A stretch of DNA of 64,000 nt from Mycobacterium paragordonae (GTDB taxonomy: Bacteria; Actinomycetota; Actinomycetes; Mycobacteriales; Mycobacteriaceae), in NCBI RefSeq assembly GCF_003614435.1, contig NZ_CP025546.1:5270001-5334000 (forward strand), in the 5' to 3' direction. The notes below the pieces were generated by a model, which was not told the origin of the DNA, ran no database searches, and saw only the letters and a program-made list of their open reading frames with translations. This document shows, in pieces, positions 26,095 through 35,018 of this stretch (the first letter of the stretch is position 1; each line of letters begins with the position of its first letter). Position numbers and translations under genes: made by a program.

Positions 26095-27579
26095 TTATCC
26101 GACCGGGTAGCCCACCGACTTGATCTCGGTGTACTGGTCGAACCCGGCGATGCCGTTCTGCCGTCCGACGCCGCTCTGCTTGTAGCCGCCGAACGGTACG
26201 TCGGCGCCGTACGGGGCACCGCCGTTGACGCCGATGAAGCCGGCCTTGATCCGGCGCGCCACCGCCAGCGAGTGCTCCAGCGAACCCGACATCACGTTGC
26301 CGGCCAGGCCGTAGACGCTGTCGTTGGCAATGCGGATCGCGTCCTCCTCGTCGTCGAACGGAATGACCGAGAGCACCGGGCCGAAGATCTCCTCCTGCGC
26401 GATGGTCATGGAGTTGTCGACGTCGACGAAAAGTGTTGGGCGGACGAAGAATCCCTTGTCGAAGCCGGTGGGCGCGTCCGGCCCGCCGACCAGCGCGGTG
26501 GCGCCTTCTTCGACGCCCTTGCGGATGTAGCCCATGACGCGGTCGCGTTGCCGCTCCGAAATCACCGGGCCGCACAGGGTTCCGGGGTCCTGGGGGTCAC
26601 CGCAGGTGACGTTCTCGTAGATGCTCTTGAGGATCGCGACACCTTCGTCGTAGCGCGACCGCGGCAGCAGCATCCGGGTGGGGTTGGCACAGCCCTGACC
26701 GGCGTGCATGCACGGGGCGATGCCGATGGCGCAGGCCAGTCCGAAGTCGGCGTCTTCGAGAACGATGGTGGCCGACTTGCCGCCCAGCTCGAGGAACAGC
26801 CGCTTCATCGTGGCCGCGCCTTTTTCCATGATCCGTTTGCCCACCACCGTCGAGCCGGTGAATGAGATCAGGTCGACCTTGGGCGACAGCGTAAGCTCTT
26901 CTCCGACAAAGTGATCGGACGCCGTGACGACGTTGACCACGCCGGCGGGAATGTCGGTCTTCTCGGCGATCATCCGGCCCAGCCGGGTGGCGTTGAACGG
27001 GGTATTGGGCGCCGGCTTGAGCACGACGGTATTGCCGGTGCCCAGTGCCTGGCCGAGCTTGTTGACAGTCACCTCGAACGGGAAGTTCCACGGGACGATG
27101 GCGCCGACCACACCCACCGGCTCCCGCCATTGCCTGATGGAGGTGTTGGCGCCGGTGAGGCTGATCACCCGGTCGCCGAGATCGGTTTCCCACGGGTAGT
27201 CGTCGATGAGCCGGGCCGGGTACTTCAGCCCGTCTTGGAGCGGGGCGTCCAGCTGCGGGCCGAAGGTGATCGCGCGCGGCGACCCGACCTCGAGGATGAG
27301 CTCCTCGCGCAGCTCCTCCTTCTCCTCCTCGATCGCGTCGTGCAGCTGCAGCAGACAGCGCTTGCGCAACTCGCGGTTGGTCGACCAGTCGGTCTCGTCG
27401 AAGGCGCGCCGGGCGGCGTCGATGGCCCGGTGCATGTCTTCCTTGGAGGCGTCGGCGACTTCACCGAGGGACTCCTCGGTGGCCGGATTGATATTGGTGA
27501 ACGTGCCGGCCTGGCCGTCGACGAGCTTGCCGTCGATCATCATCTTCGGCTCGAACCGGACCTTTACAGTGTCAGCCAT
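26095..27579 (-). CDS. Aldehyde dehydrogenase
   Basis: This 494-aa NAD(P)-dependent aldehyde dehydrogenase oxidises an aldehyde to the acid. Catalytic Glu264 lies in LELGGKSA and the nucleophile Cys297 in GQGCANPTR; the NAD-binding helix region FTGSTVVGKRI and PWNFPFEV are intact. The protein is acidic at both ends. It lies 110 bp downstream of the P450 gene on the same strand, at the end of the island, and would take the aldehyde made by the P450 and SDR. A half-site of the island's operator overlaps its start codon. Confidence 0.9.
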   Translation of the reverse strand: MADTVKVRFEPKMMIDGKLVDGQAGTFTNINPATEESLGEVADASKEDMHRAIDAARRAFDETDWSTNRELRKRCLLQLHDAIEEEKEELREELILEVGSPRAITFGPQLDAPLQDGLKYPARLIDDYPWETDLGDRVISLTGANTSIRQWREPVGVVGAIVPWNFPFEVTVNKLGQALGTGNTVVLKPAPNTPFNATRLGRMIAEKTDIPAGVVNVVTASDHFVGEELTLSPKVDLISFTGSTVVGKRIMEKGAATMKRLFLELGGKSATIVLEDADFGLACAIGIAPCMHAGQGCANPTRMLLPRSRYDEGVAILKSIYENVTCGDPQDPGTLCGPVISERQRDRVMGYIRKGVEEGATALVGGPDAPTGFDKGFFVRPTLFVDVDNSMTIAQEEIFGPVLSVIPFDDEEDAIRIANDSVYGLAGNVMSGSLEHSLAVARRIKAGFIGVNGGAPYGADVPFGGYKQSGVGRQNGIAGFDQYTEIKSVGYPVG

Positions 27580-27689
27580 ATTTGTTCAGCTCTCTTTTGA
27601 CAAGGCGCTGGTGAGAGCGCCGGGACGTAAACGGCCACCCGCTAGACAGTAACTCTACGGTGAGGCTTACCGGAAAGCACCCGGTTGGT

Positions 27690-28907
27690 TTACTGCGGAT
27701 CGAACAGCACCGGCACCGACGTCGGCGACCGAAAGACCTGCCCGCGGATATGCGGGTCGTCGGCGTCGGGATCCAGCCGCAGGTTCGGCAGGCGGTCGAG
27801 CAGCAGGTTGATCGCGGTCCGCATCTCCAGCCGGGCCAGATGCATGCCCAGGCAGACGTGGACGCCGTGTCCCCAGCCCAGGTGCGCCCGCGCCTGCCGG
27901 TGGATGTCGAACGTGTCCGGATTCGGATACCGATCTTCCTGCCGGTTCGCCGAACCCAGCATCGGCATCACGGTGGCGCCGGCCGGGATCGCCACCCCGC
28001 CGAGCTCGGTGTCGCGGGTGGCCACCCGGGTGATGGTCAGCAATGGCGGCTCCCAGCGCACACCCTCTTCGATCGCCTGCGGCAGCAGCGACCGGTCCGC
28101 CCGGATCGCGTCCAGCTGTGCGGGATCCGACAGCAGTGCCAGCAGCAGGTTGCCCAACGACCGGTAGGTCGTCTCCACTCCGGCGGGTAGCAGCAGCCGC
28201 AGGAACGAGAAGATCTCCTCGTCCGCGAGCTTTTGTCCGTCGATCTCGGCCGCGGCCAGGGCGCTGATCAGATCGTCTTTCGGTTCGGCGCGCCGGGCTT
28301 CGAGGATGGGTGCGAAGTATTCGCACAACGCCGCTGCGGCCGCGAGCCCACGTTCCGGGTTCATCAACCAACTCAGCAGCGAGATCGACCACCGCTGGAA
28401 CTGGGGGTAGTCCTGCTCGGGCAGGCCCAACAGGCCGGCGATGATCTGGCTCGGGTAGTCGAAGGTGAACTCCTTCACCAGGTCGGCTCTGCCGTTGGAC
28501 GCGAAGTTGTCGATCAGGCTGTTCGCCACCCGCGCCACCAGTTCGTCCTGCCACCGTGCCAATGACTTCTGCGAGAAGGCTTTTGACACCAGTGACCGCA
28601 GCCGGCCGTGCACCGGCTCGTCCATCCCGAGCATCACGCCTTCGCCGAGCACCGGGCCGAATGCGGCGATGACGGCCGCCGAGGAGAACGTCTTGTTGTC
28701 GCGCAACATCTGCTGGACGTCCTCGTGGCGATACACGATGAACATCGGCAGCGACTCCTCGTGCGGCAGCGCCCCGGAGGTTTCCAGGCGCTGCACGGGT
28801 TCCTCGCGGCGCAGCCGCGCCAACTCGGTGTACGGGTCGCGCACGTCACCGGAGATGGCGTCATCGAAGGCGCCGAAATCTTCCAGATCGTCGAATAGTT
28901 GTTCCAT
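27690..28907 (-). CDS. Cytochrome P450
   Basis: This 405-aa soluble bacterial P450 has the I-helix oxygen-binding segment LLPAGVETTYRS (about 232-243), the K-helix E-x-x-R in EGVR, and the haem-binding loop GWGHGVHVCLG with Cys352 as the thiolate ligand. The Phe usually starting that loop is replaced by Leu. No ferredoxin gene is adjacent. The start ATG overlaps the stop of the upstream SDR gene (TAATG). I do not assign a CYP family; the context (AveC-like protein, ALDH, FadE) suggests hydroxylation of a terpenoid, steroid or alkyl substrate. Confidence 0.92.
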   Translation of the reverse strand: MEQLFDDLEDFGAFDDAISGDVRDPYTELARLRREEPVQRLETSGALPHEESLPMFIVYRHEDVQQMLRDNKTFSSAAVIAAFGPVLGEGVMLGMDEPVHGRLRSLVSKAFSQKSLARWQDELVARVANSLIDNFASNGRADLVKEFTFDYPSQIIAGLLGLPEQDYPQFQRWSISLLSWLMNPERGLAAAAALCEYFAPILEARRAEPKDDLISALAAAEIDGQKLADEEIFSFLRLLLPAGVETTYRSLGNLLLALLSDPAQLDAIRADRSLLPQAIEEGVRWEPPLLTITRVATRDTELGGVAIPAGATVMPMLGSANRQEDRYPNPDTFDIHRQARAHLGWGHGVHVCLGMHLARLEMRTAINLLLDRLPNLRLDPDADDPHIRGQVFRSPTSVPVLFDPQ

Positions 28908-29908
28908 TACTGCCTTTCACTCCCCTGGTTACGCTTCGCCACCAACGACGCCACCCGCTGCAGCACCGGCTGCGGCACCACGCGCGCGGTGAATACCATC
29001 GCCCGCTGCGCGGCCGTCAACGGATATGCCCCGTCCCGCATCGAACCCTGCTTCGGTATGCCCAGCACGATCCGGGAGACCTGGTGCATGCCCGCGGCGG
29101 GCAGAACCCTGTTCAGCGCCAACAACATTGAGGCGTCCGGGCCTACCCCGCGGCGACGGAACGGCCTGGTGTCGCCGAGCGCCTTGAGCAGCCCGTCGGT
29201 GAACCGTTCGGGTGGTCTGGCCAGTTTCATCGCTAACCGGCCTCGGGTGTTCATGGTCTGGTGCACGCGGGCGTACGGTCCGCCGAGATCGCGGTTGTCG
29301 GTGGTGCCGGCGTCGGTGATGATCTCCGTGTCGTAGGTGCCGGCCACCAACACCGTGACACCGAGACCGAATGGAGCGATCTCGCATGCCATCGACTCGC
29401 CCCAGCGCTCAAGGGCCCCCTTCGCCGCCGAGTACGGCGCGGTGGCCGGTTGGCCCCGAACCCCGGCAGCGCTGGATACCAGCACGATGCGACCCTCGCC
29501 GGCTGCCCGCATCGACGGCAGCAGCGCCTGGGTCAGCAGGACGGGGCCGAGGACGCTGGTGGCGAACATCTTCTGCCACAACGCCCTATCGGTCTCTTCG
29601 ACCACTCCGGCCGCCGAGATGCCGGCGTTGTGCACCAATGCGTAGGGTGTCCCGACGGTCTCTTCGATGGCCTTGGCAGCGGCCGTGATCGACGCGGGGT
29701 CGGTGAGGTCCAGCTGCACCGGGACTAACCGGTCCAGCCGGTCCACGTCTTGGGCCGCGCCGGTTGCCTGCTGTAGCAACGGGAGTGCGCGGTCCGGGTC
29801 GCGCATGGCCGCGACCACCCGCCACCCCTCGCGGTACAGGCGCACTGCCGAAGCGAAACCCAGCCCGCGCGATGCACCGGTGATGACGACGGTGCGGGGC
29901 TCAGCCAT
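28907..29908 (-). CDS. Short-chain dehydrogenase
   Basis: This 333-aa SDR has a TGASRGLG cofactor motif at the N-terminus (about residue 11), HNAGIS, the Ser in VSSAAG and YSAAKGALE with the catalytic Tyr and Lys. About 80 extra C-terminal residues extend past the usual SDR core. I start it at ATG 29908 since the upstream extension reads through the AveC-like gene. It overlaps that gene by 8 nt and the P450 gene by 3 nt, so all three are one mRNA. A likely role is oxidising the alcohol made by the P450. Confidence 0.87.
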   Translation of the reverse strand: MAEPRTVVITGASRGLGFASAVRLYREGWRVVAAMRDPDRALPLLQQATGAAQDVDRLDRLVPVQLDLTDPASITAAAKAIEETVGTPYALVHNAGISAAGVVEETDRALWQKMFATSVLGPVLLTQALLPSMRAAGEGRIVLVSSAAGVRGQPATAPYSAAKGALERWGESMACEIAPFGLGVTVLVAGTYDTEIITDAGTTDNRDLGGPYARVHQTMNTRGRLAMKLARPPERFTDGLLKALGDTRPFRRRGVGPDASMLLALNRVLPAAGMHQVSRIVLGIPKQGSMRDGAYPLTAAQRAMVFTARVVPQPVLQRVASLVAKRNQGSERQ

Positions 29909-31082
29909 TCTTGCCCGGCTGTTGATTCTTGTCGGCGCAAGCACCTTGACCCGGCGGAGGCGGCTCGACGTGCGGGCGCCCGTTGGGCTCCCCGCTCGCC
30001 CAGGTCGACCAGATGCCGACCGAATGCGGCCCTGGCGCCCCCGCCTGCTCGTAAAACCCTTGTGGATCATAAACTTTGGCCTCGGGGAACGGCCACGGGC
30101 AGGCCACCGAGGTCGCCGCGTGGCTCACCTTGATGGCCCAGAACCAGGCCCCGTAGGCGAAATACGACACGTTGATGATGGCGAACATCACCAGGAACGT
30201 GCCCAGCACCGGTCGGCTCGGGAAGACCTTCGCTTTGGCGGCCAGCTTCTCCGCCACCGATTTGCCGGTGTCGTCCCGATAACAGAGGATCGCCGCAGGC
30301 ACCATCACGAACGTCACCGAGAACGACTCCCAGATGAGTGGGAACTGGAAGGTGGTTCCGGTGAACACCGATCCCCACGGGATCACCTGCGAATAGATGT
30401 ACATGCCCCAGTGGATCAGCGTGTTCTCCAGGAACGCGTCCATGACGAAGCCGATCACACACGTGATCAGGCCCAGGCTGACCAGCGGATGCTTCGACAC
30501 GAAATGCGTTGGCCCACCTCTGGCCTGCAGTTTGCGCAGGATCCATACCGCCGGAAAGTAAGGGCCGAAATAGAACATCACGTAGCCGAACACCACGAAC
30601 GGTTCCACGGTCGGCGACAGGGACACCAACGGCCAGGACTCGGGCCAGTGGATGAGATCGGGGTTGTAGACCGCGAACGGTGACCAGTTCATGATCGGGT
30701 CTTGCCAGACGATCAACGTCGTGCACAGGAACATCAGCATCGCCGGACTGCCCGGATTCCGCCGCCAGCCCCTGATGAAGACAATCAGCAGCACGACCAG
30801 GGCCACCGCGGTGGCGCTGTCCAGAAACGTGATGTAGTCCAAGCCGAACGTGAACTCGACAGGACGCGGCCGGCCCTGCACATTGGGATTGGCCACCCGG
30901 GGGTCAAGGGCGGTGCGGCAGTTCGCGATGAAGAACAACGCGAACGCCGCCAGCGCTGCACCGGCGATCCAGCCGCCCCAGCCTCGCTTCGTGGCCCGCC
31001 GTGGGCTCGCCGATTGTTGCTCGGCGGCAACCGGTATGGATTGCTCAGTGCTCATCGCCACGTCCCCACTTTCCGAACTCAC
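29901..31082 (-). CDS. AveC-like (spirocyclase family) membrane protein
   Basis: This 393-aa integral membrane protein has about seven hydrophobic helices (first at about residues 36-55) and a Pro-rich tail. The segments WQDPIMNWSPFAVYNPDLIHWPESW and GFVMDAFLENTLIHWGMYIY with conserved Trp, Asp and Glu residues match the AveC/MeiC-type spirocyclase family; AveC governs spiroketal formation and dehydration in avermectin synthesis. No polyketide pathway is nearby, so it may act on another cyclic substrate. The GTG start overlaps the stop of the solute-binding gene (GTGA). Confidence 0.75.
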   Translation of the reverse strand: MSSESGDVAMSTEQSIPVAAEQQSASPRRATKRGWGGWIAGAALAAFALFFIANCRTALDPRVANPNVQGRPRPVEFTFGLDYITFLDSATAVALVVLLIVFIRGWRRNPGSPAMLMFLCTTLIVWQDPIMNWSPFAVYNPDLIHWPESWPLVSLSPTVEPFVVFGYVMFYFGPYFPAVWILRKLQARGGPTHFVSKHPLVSLGLITCVIGFVMDAFLENTLIHWGMYIYSQVIPWGSVFTGTTFQFPLIWESFSVTFVMVPAAILCYRDDTGKSVAEKLAAKAKVFPSRPVLGTFLVMFAIINVSYFAYGAWFWAIKVSHAATSVACPWPFPEAKVYDPQGFYEQAGAPGPHSVGIWSTWASGEPNGRPHVEPPPPGQGACADKNQQPGKNG

Positions 31083-32191
31083 TCTCCGAAGCGATCGACC
31101 AAGTGCGAGTTGACCCCGTCAGCGTCGAGCGTCCGCGCGACCAGATACCCGGCACCCATCCAGGCGCGGCGCGTCCACTTGCCGAACGACACGCGCGTAC
31201 CGGGTGCGCCGGACGCGGCGGGCAGCATCTTCACCCGCTCCAACGCCTCTTTGACCCCCCGGGGGCTGAGTGGATGGGCGTCGGTGAAGGCCCGCACCAA
31301 GGTGGCGGCTACGTCGCGATTCACCACGGTCACGCAGAACTCGGGCCGGCTGCCGTTGTACTTCGCCGCGTAGGCGTCGAGAAAGTCCTGACCGACCCGG
31401 TTTGATTCGTCGTACTGGTCGACACCGGTCCAGCCCATGAAGGCGCTCCACATGATCGGGTTGACCCAGGCGTTCTGCCAGGCGGTGGTGGTGAAACGGG
31501 GCGGGTCCCAGCCGAGTGACTCGAGTGCCGGGTTGATGAACACGATCCCGAACCCGAATCCCAGGTGCACGATCGCCTCGGACTTCGCCTCGTACAAAGT
31601 CTGCGCCGCAGCGTTGATATCCTGGGCTGTCTGGGCGATCGAAACCTCCGCCACGATGCGAATGCCTTTGCGCCGACAGGCACTTCGCAGATTCTTCAGG
31701 TAGCTCTCGCCGATCAGGCTCTGCTCTACCAGCACCCCGATTTCGCTGAGACCTCGTTTGGCGATGAGGTCGGCCAGGAAGATCGGCTCATCGGTCATCG
31801 AGCCCTGCGGGAAAGCAAATGTCCACTCCCCCAACCAGTCGTCGGTACCCGTCACACTGATCGCCGGAACCTTGAACCGCTCCTCGATCGCCTCCCGCAG
31901 GGGCACGCAGTTGTCGGTGATGTTGGGACCGAAGACCACCAGGCAGCCCTCGTCGACGAGTTCTCCATAGGCGTCGATCACGGCCTTGACCGAGCCTTTG
32001 GGCAGACCCTCCACTTCGCGATAGATCATCTGCACCGGACGGTCCATCAGCCCTTGGGCGAGGGCCTCTTCGAAGATGAGGTCGAAAGTCTGGGTGAACG
32101 AAGCGAAAAGGTCCTCCGGAAAGCCCGGCGGGAGCTTGAAGTCCATCAGGTAGCCGACCTTGATCGGCTCTGCGGTGCTCTCGTAGGACAT
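31079..32191 (-). CDS. Leu/Ile/Val-binding-fold protein without signal peptide
   Basis: The protein has 370 aa with a type I periplasmic-binding fold: IKVGYLMDFKLPPG at the start, LVVFGPNITDNCVPL, VTGTDDWLG, and IGVLVEQSLIGESYLKNL, as in branched-chain amino-acid ABC binding proteins and AmiC. It lacks a signal peptide or lipobox, and no ABC permease or ATPase is nearby, so it is probably a cytoplasmic ligand sensor or scavenger. ATG 32191 has a strong ribosome site (GGAGGT). A copy of the island palindrome is 39-52 bp upstream of its start. Confidence 0.8.
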   Translation of the reverse strand: MSYESTAEPIKVGYLMDFKLPPGFPEDLFASFTQTFDLIFEEALAQGLMDRPVQMIYREVEGLPKGSVKAVIDAYGELVDEGCLVVFGPNITDNCVPLREAIEERFKVPAISVTGTDDWLGEWTFAFPQGSMTDEPIFLADLIAKRGLSEIGVLVEQSLIGESYLKNLRSACRRKGIRIVAEVSIAQTAQDINAAAQTLYEAKSEAIVHLGFGFGIVFINPALESLGWDPPRFTTTAWQNAWVNPIMWSAFMGWTGVDQYDESNRVGQDFLDAYAAKYNGSRPEFCVTVVNRDVAATLVRAFTDAHPLSPRGVKEALERVKMLPAASGAPGTRVSFGKWTRRAWMGAGYLVARTLDADGVNSHLVDRFGE

Positions 32192-32229
32192 GTGACCTCC
32201 CCGGGCTGATCCAACGGCGCCGCCGTAAA

Positions 32230-32243
32230 ACCTAATATTTGTT
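32230..32243. promoter_or_regulatory. Island operator copy 1
   Basis: ACCTAATATTTGTT resembles the palindrome ACCAAATATTTGGT (12 of 14 positions) and lies 39-52 bp upstream of the solute-binding-fold gene start. Similar 14-mers occur at 33160, 34944 and 38302 at comparable distances from starts. Confidence 0.5.
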
Positions 32244-32275
32244 CACACCCTAGTCGGGGACATTTGCACCGTCAA

Positions 32276-33124
32276 TCATCCGGCGCCCTGACCCAGATAG
32301 ACCTCGATCATTTCGCCCAAGGCCCTACCCACCGCTACGTCATCGGTCAGTGGCCCGGCGATCGCGGCCCGCGCCGCCTCCGACATGCTCAGCCCCTCGG
32401 CGATGAGCCGGCCCGCGGCGATCAGCACCCGGGTCGAGGCGACCTCACGCAGTCCTCCGGTTTCCAAACGTCGGATGGCCTGACCGAAGCGCACCAGCTC
32501 GGCCGCCGTCGCGTCATCCACCCCCGCCTCGTGTGCGACGATCCCCCGTTCGATATCGGCTGCGGGGAAACCGAATTCGAGGGCAACCATGCGCTGACGG
32601 GTCGAATCCTTCAGGTCCTTGAGGACGCTCTGGTAGCCGGGATTGTAGGACACCACCAGTCCAAATCCAGGGGCCGCGTCCAGCGTCACGCCGAGGCGCT
32701 CGATGGGCAGCTGGCGCCGGTGGTCAGCGAGCGGATGCAGCACCACGGTGGTGTCCTGGCGAGCTTCCACCACCTCGTCCAGGTAACAGATCGCGCCCTC
32801 ACGCACGGCTCTGGTGAGCGGACCGTCCACCCAGACCGTCTCGCCGCCCTGCAACAGATAGCGACCCACCAGGTCGGCGGTGGTGAGGTCGTCGTGACAC
32901 GCGACGGTGATCAGCGGCCGGCCGAGGTCATGAGCCATCGCCTCGACGAAGCGCGTCTTGCCGCAACCCGTCGGCCCTTTGAGCAGGATGGTCAGGTTCT
33001 GTCGATAGGCGGCCTTGAAGACGACCTCCTCGTTGCCGACCGCCTGATAGTAGGGGCGCGCCCGCTCCGCATCGGGACGGACCCCGATGTCGACGTTGTG
33101 AACGAGAGCGGACTCCTGGGCCAT
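32276..33124 (-). CDS. MoxR-type AAA+ ATPase (NorQ/CbbQ-like)
   Basis: The protein has 282 aa. Walker A is GPTGCGKT (about residue 50), Walker B is ICYLDEVVEA, and sensor and arginine-finger regions follow (YNPGYQ; DLKDSTRQRMVALEFGFP). This is the NorQ/CbbQ/NirQ branch, ring ATPases that work with a VWA partner to remodel or load metal into a client enzyme (NO reductase, Rubisco). The VWA partner is the gene immediately upstream. No NO reductase or Rubisco is present, so the client is unknown. Confidence 0.9.
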   Translation of the reverse strand: MAQESALVHNVDIGVRPDAERARPYYQAVGNEEVVFKAAYRQNLTILLKGPTGCGKTRFVEAMAHDLGRPLITVACHDDLTTADLVGRYLLQGGETVWVDGPLTRAVREGAICYLDEVVEARQDTTVVLHPLADHRRQLPIERLGVTLDAAPGFGLVVSYNPGYQSVLKDLKDSTRQRMVALEFGFPAADIERGIVAHEAGVDDATAAELVRFGQAIRRLETGGLREVASTRVLIAAGRLIAEGLSMSEAARAAIAGPLTDDVAVGRALGEMIEVYLGQGAG

Positions 33125-33151
33125 GACTTCCCTTCTGCGGTTGCCCGAAGA

Positions 33152-34900
33152 CTAACCGGACCAGATGTTTGTTTTCAACACTGACGATGCGGCAGAAGGC
33201 TTTCGGCGCACCTCCGCTGAGCGCAGGGCGGACCGGAACAGCGGGCCGATCACACCGGCGAGTTGATCCGGGCGCTCGATCATCGCGTGCGCGGTGGTGC
33301 CGAAAACGCGGCGCAGGGACAGCACATCGGTTCCGGCGCCGATCGTCAGGCACACGCAGCCGGTGCCCCGGCGGCGGGCTTCGGTCAGGGCCCGGCGGGC
33401 ATCAGCGGCACCGTAGGGCCGTTCATATCCGTGGTCGTAGGCGAGCCCGTCCGAAAGCACCACCAACAGCCGCCGCGAGGTACCGCCGCGCGATTCCAGG
33501 ACCGTCGAGCCGTGGCGGATGGCGGCACCGAGGCGCGAGTACGCGCCCGGTTCCAGACTGTTCAGCCGCCTGACGACCCGGGCGTCGAGGTGATCGTCGA
33601 AGCGCTTGACGGGGATCATGCTCACCGCTCCCCTACCCTGCGAATAATATGCGTAGAGAGCTACCCGGTCACCCAGATCATGAAGCGCGACAGTGAGATT
33701 GGCGACGGCCGCGCGCTGTTGCTCGTGCACGGTCCGCCCCACTGTTCCCGGCTCGGCGGCCGATCCCGACACATCGAGCAACAGCAACACCGACAGATCA
33801 CGTCGGCGGCGCAGGCTGTCGAGGTACACCGCTTCGGCGGGCACAGCGCCGGCCAGCGCCTCCACGCGCGCTTCGACGGCGGCGTCGATATCGATGTCGT
33901 CACCCTGAGACTGGCGGTGGCGGCGGTGTAGCCCCATACCCAGCCGGGACAAGGGACGTCGCACTCCGATAGCAGATTCGATCTCTGGGATTGCCTGGGT
34001 TGCCGTCGCGTTGATCTTCGGCTCGACCTCTCGTACGGTGCACCACGCGGGACGGTAGCGCCTGCGGGTGACGTCCCATTCCGGGTAGCGCACGCCGTCG
34101 CCGTGCGCGGACCGGTCGTCGATCTCCTCGCTCGAGGTCGCGGCGAGCGACGACACGGCGTGGATTCCCCGTTTGCCCGAGTTCGTTCGGTGCGTCGGGC
34201 TGTCCGAGCCCGGGGGTCCGCCACCACTGCCGGTCTTGCGTGCCGACGAGAGCATCTTCTTCAGCAACTTGCCGATGAAGCCACCGCCGCCCACCGGGCT
34301 GCTGAACAGATCGGGGTCGTCGGAGTCGTCCGTTTCGCCGTCATCGAGCTCTTCCAACTCCCGCGCGCTCTCACTTCGCGGAACGTGTTGCGGGGCCGAC
34401 GTATCCGTCTGTGCGGCGGCCCGGGCGTGGGTAGCCAGCACCCTCGACGGGCGGATCACGCCGAAGGCCGCCGCCGGCTCGGCTACCGCCGCCCGCCCCT
34501 CGGCGATGCTCAGCGACTGCAGCGGCGAGTCGCTGCGGGCCGCGATCTCGCGATCACCCAGCGCCACCAGAACGCGCGGGAGTAGACCGGCGTTGGCGAC
34601 CAACGCGCGGTGACCCTCGATCGCCAGATAGCGCCTGGCCAGACCGCGATGCCGGACCAGGGGCTTCAGCACATTCGGCGCCAGGCTGCCGGCGGCGATC
34701 AACGAGGCCTGCACCGCGACCGCCTCGAGCCGGGCGCGCGCTCCGAGGGACCCGTCGACATGGATCGTCTGGCCGTCCGTCCAGGCAGGTTCGCCAGGTT
34801 GCGACCGGGCCACTGCAACGGCTTTGCCGGCCAATGCCGACGCCAACATGCCCAGGGCCTGCAGCATGTCGGCCTGAGCGTCTTGGGAAGGGTCGTCCAC
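33152..34900 (-). CDS. VWA-domain protein (NorD/CbbO-like)
   Basis: This protein of about 582 aa starts at GTG 34900, with GGAGGT six bases upstream. The N-terminal half is helical, with an acidic stretch (LEELDDGETDDSDDPD, about 185-200) and a Gly-rich linker. The C-terminal third is a von Willebrand A domain with the MIDAS motif DVSGS (LLLLDVSGSAAEPG). NorD/CbbO proteins of this build bridge a MoxR ATPase to its client through the MIDAS metal. The MoxR gene follows 27 bp downstream. It is divergent from fadE. Confidence 0.85.
   Translation of the reverse strand: MDDPSQDAQADMLQALGMLASALAGKAVAVARSQPGEPAWTDGQTIHVDGSLGARARLEAVAVQASLIAAGSLAPNVLKPLVRHRGLARRYLAIEGHRALVANAGLLPRVLVALGDREIAARSDSPLQSLSIAEGRAAVAEPAAAFGVIRPSRVLATHARAAAQTDTSAPQHVPRSESARELEELDDGETDDSDDPDLFSSPVGGGGFIGKLLKKMLSSARKTGSGGGPPGSDSPTHRTNSGKRGIHAVSSLAATSSEEIDDRSAHGDGVRYPEWDVTRRRYRPAWCTVREVEPKINATATQAIPEIESAIGVRRPLSRLGMGLHRRHRQSQGDDIDIDAAVEARVEALAGAVPAEAVYLDSLRRRRDLSVLLLLDVSGSAAEPGTVGRTVHEQQRAAVANLTVALHDLGDRVALYAYYSQGRGAVSMIPVKRFDDHLDARVVRRLNSLEPGAYSRLGAAIRHGSTVLESRGGTSRRLLVVLSDGLAYDHGYERPYGAADARRALTEARRRGTGCVCLTIGAGTDVLSLRRVFGTTAHAMIERPDQLAGVIGPLFRSALRSAEVRRKPSAASSVLKTNIWSG
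33160..33173. promoter_or_regulatory. Island operator copy 2
   Basis: ACCAGATGTTTGTT lies inside the last codons of the VWA gene, 36-49 bp upstream of the MoxR start. It matches the ACCAAATATTTGGT palindrome at 11 of 14 positions. Because it is coding, the match could be partly chance; the spacing to the next start is the same as at the other copies. Confidence 0.35.
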
Positions 34901-34943
34901 GCACACACCTCCGAACGACCGGCCACCCTCGTGATCCCGATTG

Positions 34944-34957
34944 ACCAAATATCTGTT
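34944..34957. promoter_or_regulatory. Island operator copy 3 (divergent promoter)
   Basis: ACCAAATATCTGTT matches the palindrome at 12 of 14 positions. It lies in the 118-bp gap between the VWA gene (44-57 bp from its start) and the divergent fadE gene, so one bound regulator could control both directions of the island. Confidence 0.55.
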
Positions 34958-35018
34958 CCAACGTAGAGTTCGCCTTGGCTGCAAGTCAATCACGCGCAGA
35001 CGGGGTTCGAACGCAAAC

